A stretch of 64,000 bases of DNA, taken from positions 248,001-312,000 of the forward strand of contig JAQFVV010000321.1 of the NCBI GenBank assembly GCA_028023455.1, given 5' to 3'. Position 1 is the stretch's first letter. Every line of letters starts with the position of its first letter. The notes beneath the pieces are model-generated. The model was not told the origin of the DNA. It was given only the letters and a program-made list of their open reading frames with translations, and made no database searches. Positions 28,701 to 43,700 of this stretch are shown piece after piece. The stretch comes from Epiperipatus broadwayi. Its lineage: Eukaryota; Onychophora; Udeonychophora; Euonychophora; Peripatidae. The position numbers and the translations under genes were made by a program.

Positions 28701-31700
28701 ATTCCAATGATTACAGCCAGTCTACCAGCTTGCCCCATGTCCATAAGCTTGATGAAGAAGAAGTTGTTATATGTATGCTACTTTAGATGCATGGAGCTAT
28801 CTATAAATACATTTCATCATATTTATATAAAGTGAGTTGCTTTAAATAATTCATTTAAAAATGACATTTAAAAAGTAATAGACAGATATATAGAACAATA
28901 TTATTTTAAATCATTTAAAATCTATATTTTTTTTAAAAAAAAAGTCAAACAAGTAAACAGTTTTGCTTGAATTTGAATTGAAAAAAAAAAGCTAAGAGCA
29001 TGACAATCCTTTTTTCTTTTTTTAAAAAAAAAGAGAAACTCTTTTAGATTAGAAAAATATATACCTGGTATATTATTTTTAAAGATGTTTAAATTTTAAT
29101 CAGCAGTAACCTGTTAGGGGAGAGATTGTTATACAATAGCACTTTTTGTTTTTTTAATAAAAGAAATATTTAAAATCTAAGTTTGACTGATTTTTATTTT
29201 TTTAAAAAGGAAAGGGAAAAGCTTTTATTATTAAAGCAAATGAAATTTATGTATATTCAAAATGAAATTAATCATGAAAGATGTTAATAATATTATTTTT
29301 TTGATAAATTCAAATATGATAAAAAAATGAATTTCATTTATATGTTAACCAATTATATGTTTTTATGTAAACCCATTGCAGTATTTTATATCATAACTAA
29401 AAATGTTTATTTTATAACAAGTCAAATAGGTTCAGAAAATATTATGACACATATATATATCCCTGAGTATCAAATATATATAAATTTTAATAATTTATTT
29501 TATTATTTTATGACAATTCAAGTAGGTTCAGAAATTATTATGCCACAAGTATGTGTGTGTATATATATGAAGGCTTGTCAAATAGAACACACATAAAATT
29601 TAATCATTTTTTAAAATTTTATTAGATGTCAATGGAAATATATTCATTGTATATTATAAAATGTGTATCTGTGCACATACATATATATGTAGTATTTAAA
29701 CCCATTAAGAGGTATTGTAAATCAATGTAATAACTTGAATTTTGTATTAATCATGTAAATCTCAATGTGATAATTTTTTTAATTGTGTATTATTCAAAAT
29801 CAGAAGGCTTAATTGGTATGTGTATAGCCATATTCTAAAGACCTCAATATCATTTTTTATTGTTATTAATAAAGTAATATTCAATTGTTAAAATTATTTC
29901 AGTGAACTTAATTCTAAATAATTTTTAGAATATTATATTTGGATCATCTCTTGATCACAGTAGCAGTTATAGATTTTATATTCTCTGAGTTAGATTCATG
30001 CATAATGGACTGATATATGGAAGGGGATATATATTTAGTGCAGGGATATCCAGTTGACATTGTCCTGGTTTGGCATGAGGATTATATTCTTCAAAGTCCC
30101 TGCAATACATTTTATTTTAGTTTAGTCTAATTAGAAATTAAATTTATAGTTGGCCAATACATTAATGGTACTAAATGGCCAGAGCATTAATGATGATCAG
30201 TATGTTTTAATATCCCAGCATCATTGATTTTTATGGTTGTATATTCTAATGGATTAGCAATTAAGTTTGTGCAACCAGAATATGCGTAAATAATTTCCAC
30301 GAACTATCAAATATTCAATAATTAACCTGGTTTACGGTAGACTGATTTCAAATCCAGTCACCAGATTGACTGTTGATTTATTTCACTGTTGGTCATTCAT
30401 GATGATGAATGGTTATTTCTTTTGAGTATTACTTACTTTTACATATTTTAATGCTCGTGAACTTAGTTAATTATGCATATCCTTAAGATAGTTTGCTGCT
30501 GATCTCTCAGAGATCTCAATCTCTCATGCTCTCTTATAATATATAATATTACTTATATATTTTTAATATTACTTATTTTAAAACAATGCTTGAATATACT
30601 TTTTTTGTAAATTTTATATATTTTTTTATTTGGGGATGATTGACATTCCATCATCCATGGGATACCCCAAATTACTCATCCATTATAATATAAAGATTTG
30701 AGAACATTCCAATACTTATAATAATCACTCAATTACTATTTTGTGAAAACAGCATAAAAAATATTTTTTGACATCTTTATTTTATTCCTTTCTATTACTA
30801 ATAAACATCTACATTTCTGTCTGGCCATTTCATTCAGGTCAGATAAATCTAGTGTTCCTAAACTAGGTAATTGTAAATGATATGGATTATTGAAGTCAGA
30901 AACTGGAGTCATCTAATACATGATTTGAATAGGTTATAATTTGACAAAAAAGAAACTAGGTTCCATTAAGCAAGATAATTCTTTTGTTATATTTTAAAGC
31001 TTGATTATAATAATGCTGTGAAAGAATAATAATTAGGAAAAGAGGCAAGCTATACATTAAATATTGAAAATTGTTTACAATGGTTTACTATAGTCAATGA
31101 TTAAGATTACAATTCACTATTATTGATACTGGATTTAAAATGAATGTTTAGAAATGTTGATTGATTGAATTTAAATAATAATTACAATTTGTGATAAAAT
31201 TTATAGAATTAAAAGATAATAAAAATATAACAGTGGTCACAGGTTCAAGATAATTTAAGTATCTAGTTTAATTATCACTGGAGTATTAAGTCTATGAGTA
31301 AAATAGAGCATAATGTCTCTGTATTTTTTGAGTATCAATAGATTAGACAAGCTATTCTAAATATTATTCACAGCATGAAGTTCCAATAGATAGCTGGTAT
31401 GAAATTGATAATTCAAAAGTAATTGAATGCTGATTAAAATTTTTTTTTATGTGAATATAAATAAATGTATATCCAATTAAAGAATTTCAGGTACGGATGA
31501 TGTGATTATATATATTTAAAATAAATAAAATGTCCATTAATTATAAACCTAATTGTAATTACACTTGAAATAATAAATTTAACGGTTTACAAACTATTAC
31601 AAACATTCCTTAAATCCGCAGAAGTACTTTCGGTTAATTTCTTAAACCTGCTTCAACTGCCATTAAATTAAAAACAAAAGCAGAAGAATCAACAAGCTGC

Positions 31701-34700
31701 TAACATTAAAATACGAGATTCGTGGAATTTGAATTGATGATGTTTTCTTCCGCTTTTGTTTTTGAATTTAATGGCAGTTGAGGCAGGTTTAAGAAATTAA
31801 CCGAAAGTACTTGTGCGGATTTAAGGATTTTTGTAATAGTTTGTAAACCGTTAAATTTATTATTTCAAGTATATATATATTAATAATTCAAACAACTATA
31901 TTTAACACAGTATTCAAAATTAAATAATATATTCTTTACCAGAAGTACTTCCAATTGTTTCACTGACAATCTTTATCAACTGTTAATATAAACGTACAAA
32001 AAATAAAAACTTGCATTACCCATCATTCAATTTATTCAAATTTCCCACAATTCTGTTGTCTTGATATTAGCCGATTGTTTATTCATTAAACCACCTCTAT
32101 TCCTAGATATCATCATTGCCTCTTTAATTTTAGTTTTTCACTACACCTTTCAATTTGAATAATTTTTATATCACTATTATATATATATTATCATATATAT
32201 ATATGTTATGTATACTAAAGACATTTTACCTAATATTTTAAACTGCATAATAATGAGTATGTGGGTATTAGTTATTTCTGAACAGATGTATACATAGTAT
32301 ATCCATAAATAGAATGACACACCAAATCAGGAACAAGTGTAAATAACATTTTATATTACTTTAATATATATACTGACAAAAATTGGTGATTTTTTATATA
32401 AACCTAAAGGGAGAATATTTTTGGAACACCAAGGAGTTTATGAAATTCCTTGTTTGCAGTACTCAAGAAGCTCAGTCTAATAGACAAATAAATGTCAGAA
32501 TTAATGAACATAGAAATGCTTTTAATCAAAAAATTAGCACATCAGTTTTTACTTTCCATTTTTTAGAAATTGGTCACAAACCTGATTTTGACAATACAAA
32601 AATATTTGGTAATTTGGAAAGATATGATTTAAGAACCATGAGAGAGTCATTTGAAATATTAAAGAGACCTACTGGTTTAAATAGGGCTGATGAAGCACAA
32701 CGTATTCCAGCTATGTGGAAACCTTTCATTTTATCTAATATTAACTTGAAATTAATAGGTGAAAAAACTGAGGGAAATAAACATTTTGATAAGCCTCATA
32801 TTGTGAATGCTGAACTACTTCAAGTTGAATCTCACTTCTCATCTTGCACTGAGTCATGTTATTGTTTGAGATCTAACGATTGTTCTTTCAAAAGTTAACC
32901 TTGATAATGGCGGTTGCTAGTCTGTCGAAATATCAGATTGTAATGCAAAATAATACATGGTTTGTACCCAAAAATATTATTTTATCTACATCATATAACT
33001 GTGAAAACATTAAATATAATATATATATACTGTCAAGGCTCTCTTGGTGATATTCATCAGATTTCTAATATATGCACTCAGTTGACTTGGAAGCTTGTGT
33101 TCAAATTTATTCCTATATTACTGCAATCAATTCAGATTTTCAAGTATATATGCTTGCCCTTTTATCAAAATGTTTAAAAATAACTTTGGATAAAAAGCTA
33201 AAATTTTTCATTTGTTTAAGTTGTATCTGAAAAAAGTTTAATATTTTTCTGAAATATAGTATTGTGATTTTAATAAATGAAAATAAAAATGCTTGTTCAT
33301 TTTGTTAAATGAATGTGCTGAAGAAGAAATAACATTGAAGTATTTTATCATTAAGCAAATTTTTAAAAGTGATGGTTTTCAATTACCAAAACTACAAATA
33401 TTAATTTGCATTGTTATAATTATGTGATATTGCTTTGTCCAAAAATAAAAGCTATACATTTCTTTAGTTATATCTATATCCTGTTAGAAAGAAATGTAGT
33501 AAATCTAAAAATTTTAAATCAAAATTATACAAATTAAAAACTGTGAAGCCAAATGACACATGTGATATAATTGAAATGAAAGAAGATCATATCATGTTAT
33601 TTAATATACCATAATATATATATTTATTAAAAATTAATATAAACAACTGTTAAATAAAAAATTACTTGAAGAGTCAAAATTGTAATTTAAAGTTTCTTTT
33701 GTAAAAAGTATTGGTGTAAAGTATTGAAAGAAATAAAAGAAGAAAAGACTTAATGCATATTTCCTTAATCCCTTATTTATAATGAATGAATAATTGAATT
33801 TAAATTATTTTTTTATTATAATTTCTGTAATTTTGAAATAATCAGTGCTAAAATATTAATAAAATAAATGTCAGTATGAAATTAAATGATCTATTTACCC
33901 ATGAATTAAATAAAGAATACAAGTTATATAAAATATTCATTTGCGTAATTCATTGCTTTGGTTTTTAAATAAATAAATATTTACTTTTTTAACATTATTA
34001 TTAAATATATTATCTGTACGCTATATAAATTTACACCTGCTTTTAATAATATGTACAAAATTAATTTTTAAAGGACAATTTTTTAAAGATAATTAGCTAC
34101 AGCATAATTTAAAGTGAGTATTCTACTATGAATTTTGTATGTAGCAGTCAAAATATTAACTATAACACATTAACAAGTTTTAGATTATTAGATTTTATAT
34201 ATGTTGATACGAAGATTTTCACAGGTTGCATATATAAAAGACATATTTTGTGGGTTCATTCACATTAAAATATTTTAAATAATGATATACCAACGTTTCG
34301 ACTTGGTCACACAAGTCATCCACTGGGTGATAAAAGGTAGAAAGACAGTTGTAGAGGCACTACAATCACTGATTTGAAAAAAAAAAACGTTAAAGTTCCA
34401 CCAATAGCAAAAATGTTAAATTAAGAATGTTTTTTAAAAAAATCTTTCCAAACAGGAGGAAGTTTGCTTGTATCATCTTGTTTATTGGTACAATCTGGCC
34501 TTTTAAGTATCTCAATGACTTCTCTAATTTTGCATTGGTATAGATTATCACATCTGGATATGATCCTGGTACTAGAAAAATCAATTTTATGATCTGTATC
34601 ATATATGGAGTGAGAGTGCTGATGATGATGAATGTTGTTTAACTGCATTAGCATATATCAATATTTAAAATATTAGCAGTATATCAATATTTTAAATATT

Positions 34701-37700
34701 TTAACATGGATGAACCCGCAAAATATGTTATATATATATTGTAACAGGATGGGCTATCAAGGTGGTGATCTCTGGGATGAACATGGGTTGATGGAGATCA
34801 AAATATTAAAATTTATAGAAAAGTATAATATTATTAAAATAAGGTTTTATCACAAAAAATATATAAGCAATGTTATATATTAGAAGAGAAGAGCATGAAA
34901 ACATGAAAGAAATCTGAGATCAGCACAGTTAGATCAGTTAGTAGTATAATTATAAATCCAGTAGCATTATAAAAAGTATAAGTAAGTACTAGTAATACTT
35001 AAAATAACTATTCATCATCATGAATGATCCATCAAAATACATTAATATAATAAAACAACAGTCCATCTTGTGGCTGGATTTGAACAATATAAAATATAAA
35101 TCAACAGTCAATCTTGTAACTGAATTGGAAATGGGTCTTTTGTAGACCAGGCTAACTATTGAGCCATTGCCAGCTTGGGGCAATTATTTAAACCTTAATT
35201 TGGATGCATCATCATAAGTACTCATCCGTAAAATATATATCTAGAAAAAAATCAGAAACAATAATGCTGGGACATTATAACATGCTGATTATCATCAGTG
35301 GCCTGACAACTTGTACTAGCCACCTATAAACTTAACTTCTAATAAGACTAAAATAAAATGTGCATGGGCTTTAAAGATTATAATCTTAGCATGATTTCCA
35401 GGATATATCAATCAATCATCGTCAATCATCTGGATACCTAAGAGCCCTAAAATATATTCCCATTTATATATCAGCCATTATACACAAATATGGCTCAGAA
35501 GAACACAAACTCTATTACTGTTTGTGACCAAGAGATGATGGAAACAGATATTCTAAAAATATTTAGAACCACTGGAATAATTTTTATAATTGAACACAAG
35601 TTTATTAACAATAAAAGTTTAAAAAAATGATATTAAGATTGAGAATAAGGCTACACATATCAATTAAGCATTTTTATTTTGATTAACACATAATAATAAA
35701 ATTATCATATTGTGATTTACAGAATTGCTATACACAATTCAAGTTATTACATTATGATTTACATGATTAATACATTAGGTTTATGTAAAACCAGACAGTA
35801 CAAAGACATGTGGCTTAATATAAAATGGAAAATGATTAAAATTTACATATGTGTTGATTAGCATAAAATCAAAATTTGATTTGGTTACATTGTGATTTAC
35901 ATATATGTTCCAATATAAAACACACACACATATATAGAGGTGCACAGATGTGCATTTTACTATTACATGAATATATATTTGAATTGACATTTAATAAAAA
36001 AAATAATTAAAATTTTACATATAAGTGTCTATCTGACACACATTGGTATTTGCAATACAGTTGACATATATAAGGACACATACATGTGTGTGCATGTATT
36101 TCTGAACATATTTAACTTGCTACAAAATAAACATTTTTAGTTGTCAGTTTTAAATGATATAAAATACCAGATTTACATATATGTTCTAATAGGTTTATTC
36201 AAATCATACATATATATTGTAACAAACGGGTTCGAATACACGCATATGTAAAATATGACATAATTGATAGTGTTAATGTAGGGACCATGTATAAACAAAT
36301 AAATAAAAGAATATATGTAAACGGTCATTCGAACCCGGTTACAAGTAATGTAAATATAGCATATGTGTGAGTATAAAAATACGTAGTTAGTATCGGAGGG
36401 GTTGCGATCACTTATATATGTAGAGCTGTATAAAGCGCAATTAATTATTCTTAGATAGATTTTATTCACATAGTTTTTTTGAGTTTATTAATAATTTTGG
36501 TAACACGTGGTTTTCTTTTGTTGAGTCACCTTGTGAACATGTGAGGACTGAAATAGGATGAGTGAATTGCTGTAGGAGTTTGGTAATAACTGCCTGAAGG
36601 TGGAAAACTGGTCTGTGGATATAGTTTTTTTTGGAAGAACAATGGAAGGACTGGTCAGCAGCGTAGGAATATGCAGAAAGATTTTGAAGAGTTAAAGGTG
36701 AATACAAAAGAACTTTTTTTTTTGTCTTGCGCTCGAGTAGGGAAAAGAAAAAGAAAAGAGAGAAGCGGCTTGAATCCTAACAAGGAGGACGCAAAGATTT
36801 TTCTTAAGAAGTTTTAATATTTTTTGTCAGAAAATGTCGGGGTAATTGGATTGTACGCTAGTCGTTACTCGATTCCGAGGATACTCGTCATGAATTCACC
36901 TGACCGGACTTGCGAACTGTCATAATAAATCAAGAGATTTTGTTCCATAGAGGAAATGTTGACCAAAATCGTTCGAGATTTAGACCTTCTAGAGAGTACA
37001 GCAACTACTCCACCTCTGAAACCTTTGCCGGACCTAACGACCATTGGAACTGTTTGCCATCCGTGAGATCCACCAGATCAAGTTCGTGGCCAGACGTCAA
37101 TACAGACTTGTTTAATCGAGTGAGTCCAGGTAAAGTGACACATCACCAACTATTTTCAGTATATGTATCTCAATAAAGAATTCGTGTTACCTCAGTTAAT
37201 TGCTATATTAAAATTTTATATTTAAAGTTAGATATATGACTATATTAATCATACCGCTCACATATATATGTATTTGCATTATTTGGTGTGTGGATGAATG
37301 AGCGTGGATATATGTGTGTGTATGATAATGGATGGCCTGAGTGTTTGCATAGCAATCATATATGTAGGTTCAAGAGATTTATTGGGAGGTTATATGATCA
37401 AGTAGAATAAATCCCATCAGACCCGGGTTAGATTAAGGATTTTGAGTTTAAGCTATCGCAAAATAAATATATGCGTAGGACAGTGTTGGTTAATTTATAG
37501 CCTTGTTCTCTAGATAGACAGATGTCCCCAACCTTGAGATTGAGCTAGTTCGGTGCGTCACCACATCAGATAGATATCAGAACCTATATATATATGTTTT
37601 CGAGGAGGTAATTCCTACCTACTGGTAAGATTGGCGCGTGAGATGGGTTCAAACCATGCTCATAAATACCTCTCGTCGAAGCTTCGGGTGAGAGTCCATA

Positions 37701-40700
37701 ATGGAGGAATATAGATATGTCGGTGGGTGTTATAATATATATCCACACAAATATGCATTATATTAATCTATTAACACAAATTCAATTTGGTCAAAATAAT
37801 AAATGACATTTTTATAATTACTAATTCCAGTTTGAATATATATAAATTCATATATCTACATGTGTATCAATAAAGAAAAATCAGCTATCAAATTCTATCA
37901 TAATTATTGTTTAGGTTTTTTCTCTTTTTTAAAAAAATAAAATTAGTTTTCAACCTGTAACTGTTTTGATTGATTAATTATCGTCTTTAACTTTAGATTA
38001 TAGAAATTTTAAAATGTTTTTTAAATTAATTATTTAAAAATAACTCACTTTTATATATACATTTATCTGTGCTTCTCTGCATATAGACACATCAGCATAT
38101 GTATAACTACTTCAGCAATCTGGGGTTCCCTGGGTAAGCTGAAAGATTTCTCTTGAGCTTGGTTTTTGTGATTGTCATCATCAGGAAAAGTATAATCCAG
38201 ATAAAATGTCATCAGCAGGAAAGGCATTGATGTAATTTGTTGACATACCATGAACTTCCTTCTGTCTAGGGCTTGATGAGCTTCAGGTCAGAAAACTTTT
38301 CCAGAATAATTTTAAGGCTATGAATTTCAACACAGAAGTGGGTCATTTTCTTCCATGTGAATTTAAACTCCACAATTGAACTGTAGACTGCTGCTGGATC
38401 TTCCTGCTTGACTTCAGATTCTGTATAAATCTGCTAGCCATCTCTCTGGCCAGCTAAAACCAACTTTGCAGCTGGCCTATTAGCCAACTGCTTCTCAAAA
38501 ATTTAAACCAGACTCTTCTGTCCAGCTCTTATAAAAACTACAAGCAAACTGAACTGATATTTTTATCAGGCCTTTTATAGCATCATCTGAGGTGATAAAA
38601 CCACATTGCAGATTATTTTCACTCTGTCTAATCCTTTTTACTCTCAAGGTAATAAAAACACAGTAACTATTTTCAATCTGTTTTGATTAAAACCAATTTT
38701 AATCCCTCCAAAAGCACTTAATTAAAAGGTACATTTTAGACATTTTATCAGTTTAATTAATTAAAAAGATTTCAAAATAGATAATAGAAATTTTTAAATA
38801 GATAATGTGTACAGGTATTAATTCAAAAGTAGATATTTTTACAATTATCAGTAGATGTGCTTGTTTTTAAATTTCAAAATCAGAATTCAATATTAATTTA
38901 TTTAGACTTTTTTAAATGTTTTAACTTATAATAAAATTCTGTTTTAATTTGAATTATTTAACCCTTTATTATTTTTCTACAAAAATTTTTGTCTGTGTTT
39001 ATTTCTATTTTTCCTTTACTTTGTATATATTTATGCACACATACTATATTATTGTGTGTCATATAACAGACCTGTCATAATATATATAAACATTAAAAGC
39101 ATAAAGCTAAATTAGTCAATAAATAATCAGAATTACCCCAAATTCACAACTCAACCAGACTAGCCAAGAAAATAAACTCTAAAACACTACTAATAGTTTC
39201 ACTGCTACAAACAGACTTCTCAAGGGTAACGAACTACAAAATAACATATTTAAACTAAACATTACCCACAATTCCACTTAACTTCCTATACTTACTTGAT
39301 ATTAAAAGAACTTTTAAATAAGTTAATTGCTTCAGAATTATAAATTTTTAATAATAAAGATTCTGAATTCAGCAATTAATTTATTTAAAAATTCTTAATA
39401 TTAAGGATGTATGGGAAGACAGTGGAATTGTGAGTAATGTTTAGTTTAAATATGTTGTTATTTTGTAATGCTTGTAGCAGTGAAATCATTGCTAGTGTTT
39501 TAGAGTTTATTTTCTTGTCTACACACTCAAAACAATTGTAATAGTATATATATATATGTATGTGCAAATATTGTGCATAATTTGCTCTTATGAAAGTTTT
39601 GTACTAAGTTTTTTTGTATTGACATCACTTTATATACGTAAACATGAACTATATTTTTAAACCTTATGTATTTGTAAATATTTTTATTTAATAGAATGAG
39701 TCTCAAACTCAGTTTTTGCTTCAATTGAAGTTATCTGAAAAAATAAAAAACTCATTTGAATATTTTCAAGTTGAACTTCCTTTTTATAAACGGTATGTAT
39801 TTAATTCTTATTGCTCATTTTTTTAATATAGTAGGACATTATTATTTTTTCAAACATTAATAATACTACCAGCTCTTTCCTCCCTCTCCCTCCCAAATCA
39901 TAATGCTCTAATACACAAAAATATTTCTTCTGTGCTTATGTTTTAGGCTGTTTATCAAAAAATATATGCAGTAAGAGATTATTAAGTTTTTAATAAGAAA
40001 ATATTATAAAGATATTAAACAAAATCACCCACTACTTAGAAAATTTGAGATATGTTCAATAAAATTATATTTTAATAAAGTGGATTTAAGGTATATCAAA
40101 AGTTAAAATTCAAACTTTGTTCAGAAATAAAGTCAATTTCTGTTTTTCTTTAAAAAGGAAAATATACTTATTATGGTATGAATTGTATAAAACTATCTTT
40201 TCATTAGAATTTAAATGCTAAAAGTAGAACTCATGAGATTAATAAGTAAAAGTTTTGTTTGCTAAGAATATTTCCCCTGTTTTATTATGGTTACAAATTT
40301 GTTGACATTACTAAAAAGAGGAGGAAGGGATTGTAAGAGATATTTTTCTCATCCAAAATAAAATGACAGATAGTGAATTAATTTTGTAAAATTATTATGT
40401 TTAATGCTATATGATTTGGGTTTGAATTTGGCCAGGTAAATTTAAAAGTTTTTTAAAAAGTTATAATTAGACTGTTGGTTATAGCAACCTAGCTCAGTAA
40501 TACTTGTTGGTAAATGGTTTCTAACTATTCTTAGATTAAACAGTAAAGAAAGAATGGAGAAATACTAAAATCCTTATTACCTAATAATTAGTAATGTTGG
40601 TGACTAATGGTTGGTGACATATTGGTCTAATATATGTTTTGATACAAACATTTGTTTCTATCCCTTTTCTTTCTTCAGTCACTTAAGTTAATATAAGATC

Positions 40701-43700
40701 TGGTTATCATGAGCCATTTGTCATCTACCAATACTAAGGATGACAATGGGCTTATGTGTTTGTTCAATCACATAAGCATCCTGTAACTATGTTTATAACA
40801 TTTCTGACTCCAATTTTCTTTTTCTTTTTTTAAAATTCAAGCCCTCAAGAACTAAGAAAGCAACACTTTATTAGACTGGCAGTTTTTAGTTAGTGATTTT
40901 TGCCAGAAGCAGAACAATCATTAATGAGTCAGTTTGGAACAGGATTCGAGATAGGAGTTTCACCTGACAAAGTTTGTATATTTCAGCAGTCCTATTATGG
41001 ATTATTTTCCCTATCACAAAAATGAAAAGGATCTAGAAAAGGTGGTATAAAAATGGCTTTCCCATACAGTCTAGCTAGATCATTGTGTCTGGCAGATTAT
41101 TAATGCAATAGAGCAGGAGCTAGTTGGTAGTAGTACTAAAGATAATTTTTTTTTTTTTCTAAACGTAAGTACAAGGAAGGTGTGAACTTTATTTGGTTAG
41201 CTTATCAAGACCAGAACAGAAGACAGTACTAATGGCTAAGAAGCTGTCAAGATTTAAGATCAATATGGTTATTCTTAGTAAAATTAGTCTTTTGCAGAAA
41301 TGAAGTTTAATAGAAGACTACAAGTTTTTTTTTGGAAATGTATATCAATCATTGAAAAAAGGATGGTATTGGATTTTCTGTAAACTCTAATGTAATATTT
41401 TCTATTTTTGGAATTCCTCATTGTGTCAGTGCAAGGCTAATGGTGTTAAAAGTTGGTTTGCATAATGGTACCAGTAGTTTTTAATTCCTTTCTGGATAAC
41501 ATTATTACAGCAATACAATTAAAAAAACAAATTTTTCTTTTTAGAAATTTTAATGCATGTGTTGACATAAATAGTAGCTTTTGCCCAAAAGTTATGGAAA
41601 CAATAGTATTGGTACCATAAATTTAAGTGGTCTGTTATTAGTGAAATTTTACACAATACATGGGTTGACTATCACAAACCCATTGTTAAGACAGAAAAAT
41701 CACTATCAAGAAACATGGATATATTCACATTCAAAATAATGGCATTTAATAGATTACATTATAGTTACAAGAAAATTTATTTGCACTTGTAAGTGCAGAT
41801 TGTTGGTTGGATTATAGATTAATGGGCCGCAAGATTAAAATAATTTCCTTAAAAATAGATCTTATTCCATTGACGAGAAAATTGATATGATATTCATTCT
41901 TTAGAAATATTTACTGTACACATTAAACTTCAACAATAGTAAACATTAAAATCAGGATTGTCATATTATAGACAGATGGAATTCTTTTAAGGAATGAATT
42001 ATAAATGCAAGTATCTCTATTACTGAATTTATTAGAAAGGAAAATTGACCTTTTTTTGAAGATGATCTTTTTATTAGTCATTTGATTAAACTGAAACATT
42101 TGATAAATTCTCCTTGGAAAAATAATAAATTAAATATGGAGCTTCATAATAAATATACAGATTTAACAGTAGCAGTTCAACAACTAACAAGAAAGCATAA
42201 AAATACTTGATGAATTAAAAATCATAAAGGAAATGCAGACATTCACTAATAATGATCACTATAAATGCTTTTTTTTTTTTTTATTCACTGAAGGACCTGA
42301 AATCCTGCAGCACACTTCTTTTTTGATTCAGTATTGGCATTCTTTTAGATGATGATAATGTTGCTCATCTTTTGAATAATAATATATAGTATTATAAATT
42401 GAGATGAGAATTTTAAGAATATATTCATATTATCTACTCGGTTACATTTCATTAATATATCCATCTTAGTGAAATATAAACAACTTTGTGTAATTTTATA
42501 AATGGAAAAGCTTCAAGTTCTGATTAAATAATTGGAGAAATTTTAAAATATGGTGTAATGTTTTAAGTTCAAAAATATTAGAATTTTTAGGAATATAATA
42601 ACTCATAAAATTGTGCTGTCTAATCTTAAGAATGCTTCAATTATTCTAACTTTTTTTTTAAAAATAAGAAATGATCTTGGAATATTATTATTCATATAGT
42701 AAATGTATTTAAGAGGATTTTATTAAATAGATTGCTTCCAGATTTAAATGAACAATTACCAGATTGTCATTGTGCTTTTAGAGAATTAAGAAACGCTGTA
42801 AATATAGTTTTTGTTGTCTGTAGTATATTCAAATTCAGTTACTCAGAATACCAACAAGTAAATCAATAAATAATAAATTTAGATACATGCAGGGATAATG
42901 ATGAAAAGTTATTAGTAGTGAATAGTTATAGATACATTCCAACACAGTATATGTAGTTCACTTGTGGTTCTATTCCCACAATGCGCATACAGCTTGCTGC
43001 TTGCTGGATGGTTTCCCTTTGTCTCTGTTTTCAAAACACTTTGGCTCCGCTCCTCAAACTAATAGAGTTCTTTGGCTTCATTCAACTGCTGCTCATGATC
43101 ACGTTGGTTTACACTGGAGCATTGCACTATTATTTAAGCTTCTTACAGCTACTGTCCATTAAAATCTCTTATCAATAGTTTACTTGGTAAATTTACTGGA
43201 ATAAGAACCACACACTTTGCTGTACCCGCTATTTATCACGACAGTTTTGTCTGTCGCAATCCAGGGTTCATCCTTGATTGTTGTCAGTCTTGTTTTCACC
43301 TTTGCATTTTAATTAGTAAGTTCAACTTCTATTGAATCAAGAAATATTTGTAATTAACAAATATTTTTTGGTATTTACCGAGCACAATTTTCTTAGCACA
43401 AAACGTACATATTTTCAATTGTTACATTGTTCATGAGTTTAATCATTGATTAAACCCTTATGAGATAGTGATCTAAAAATATATATATATTTCTCTAATA
43501 TTTTTTCCTTGCTTTTTCTGGAGTACAAGAAACTTATTGAATTTTAATGTACCTATTTTACAAACACGACATTATCAGAAAAATGCAAGAAAAGTGTTGG
43601 GAACAAAAGAGTGATTTATATATTGCTTCTATTGATTTTATCAAGGTATTTGTTTCAAGTAATTGAAGAAGTCTATGGCAGGGTTGAAATTGTTTGGTTC

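Noticed and set aside
29327-29596. 89-codon open frame on +
   Set aside because: It is a translation of the degenerate TACATATATG-rich middle of repeat R, and the other copies are not open.
36910-37176. 88-codon open frame on +
   Set aside because: It lies inside a solo LTR, starts and ends without gene context, and has no recognised domain.
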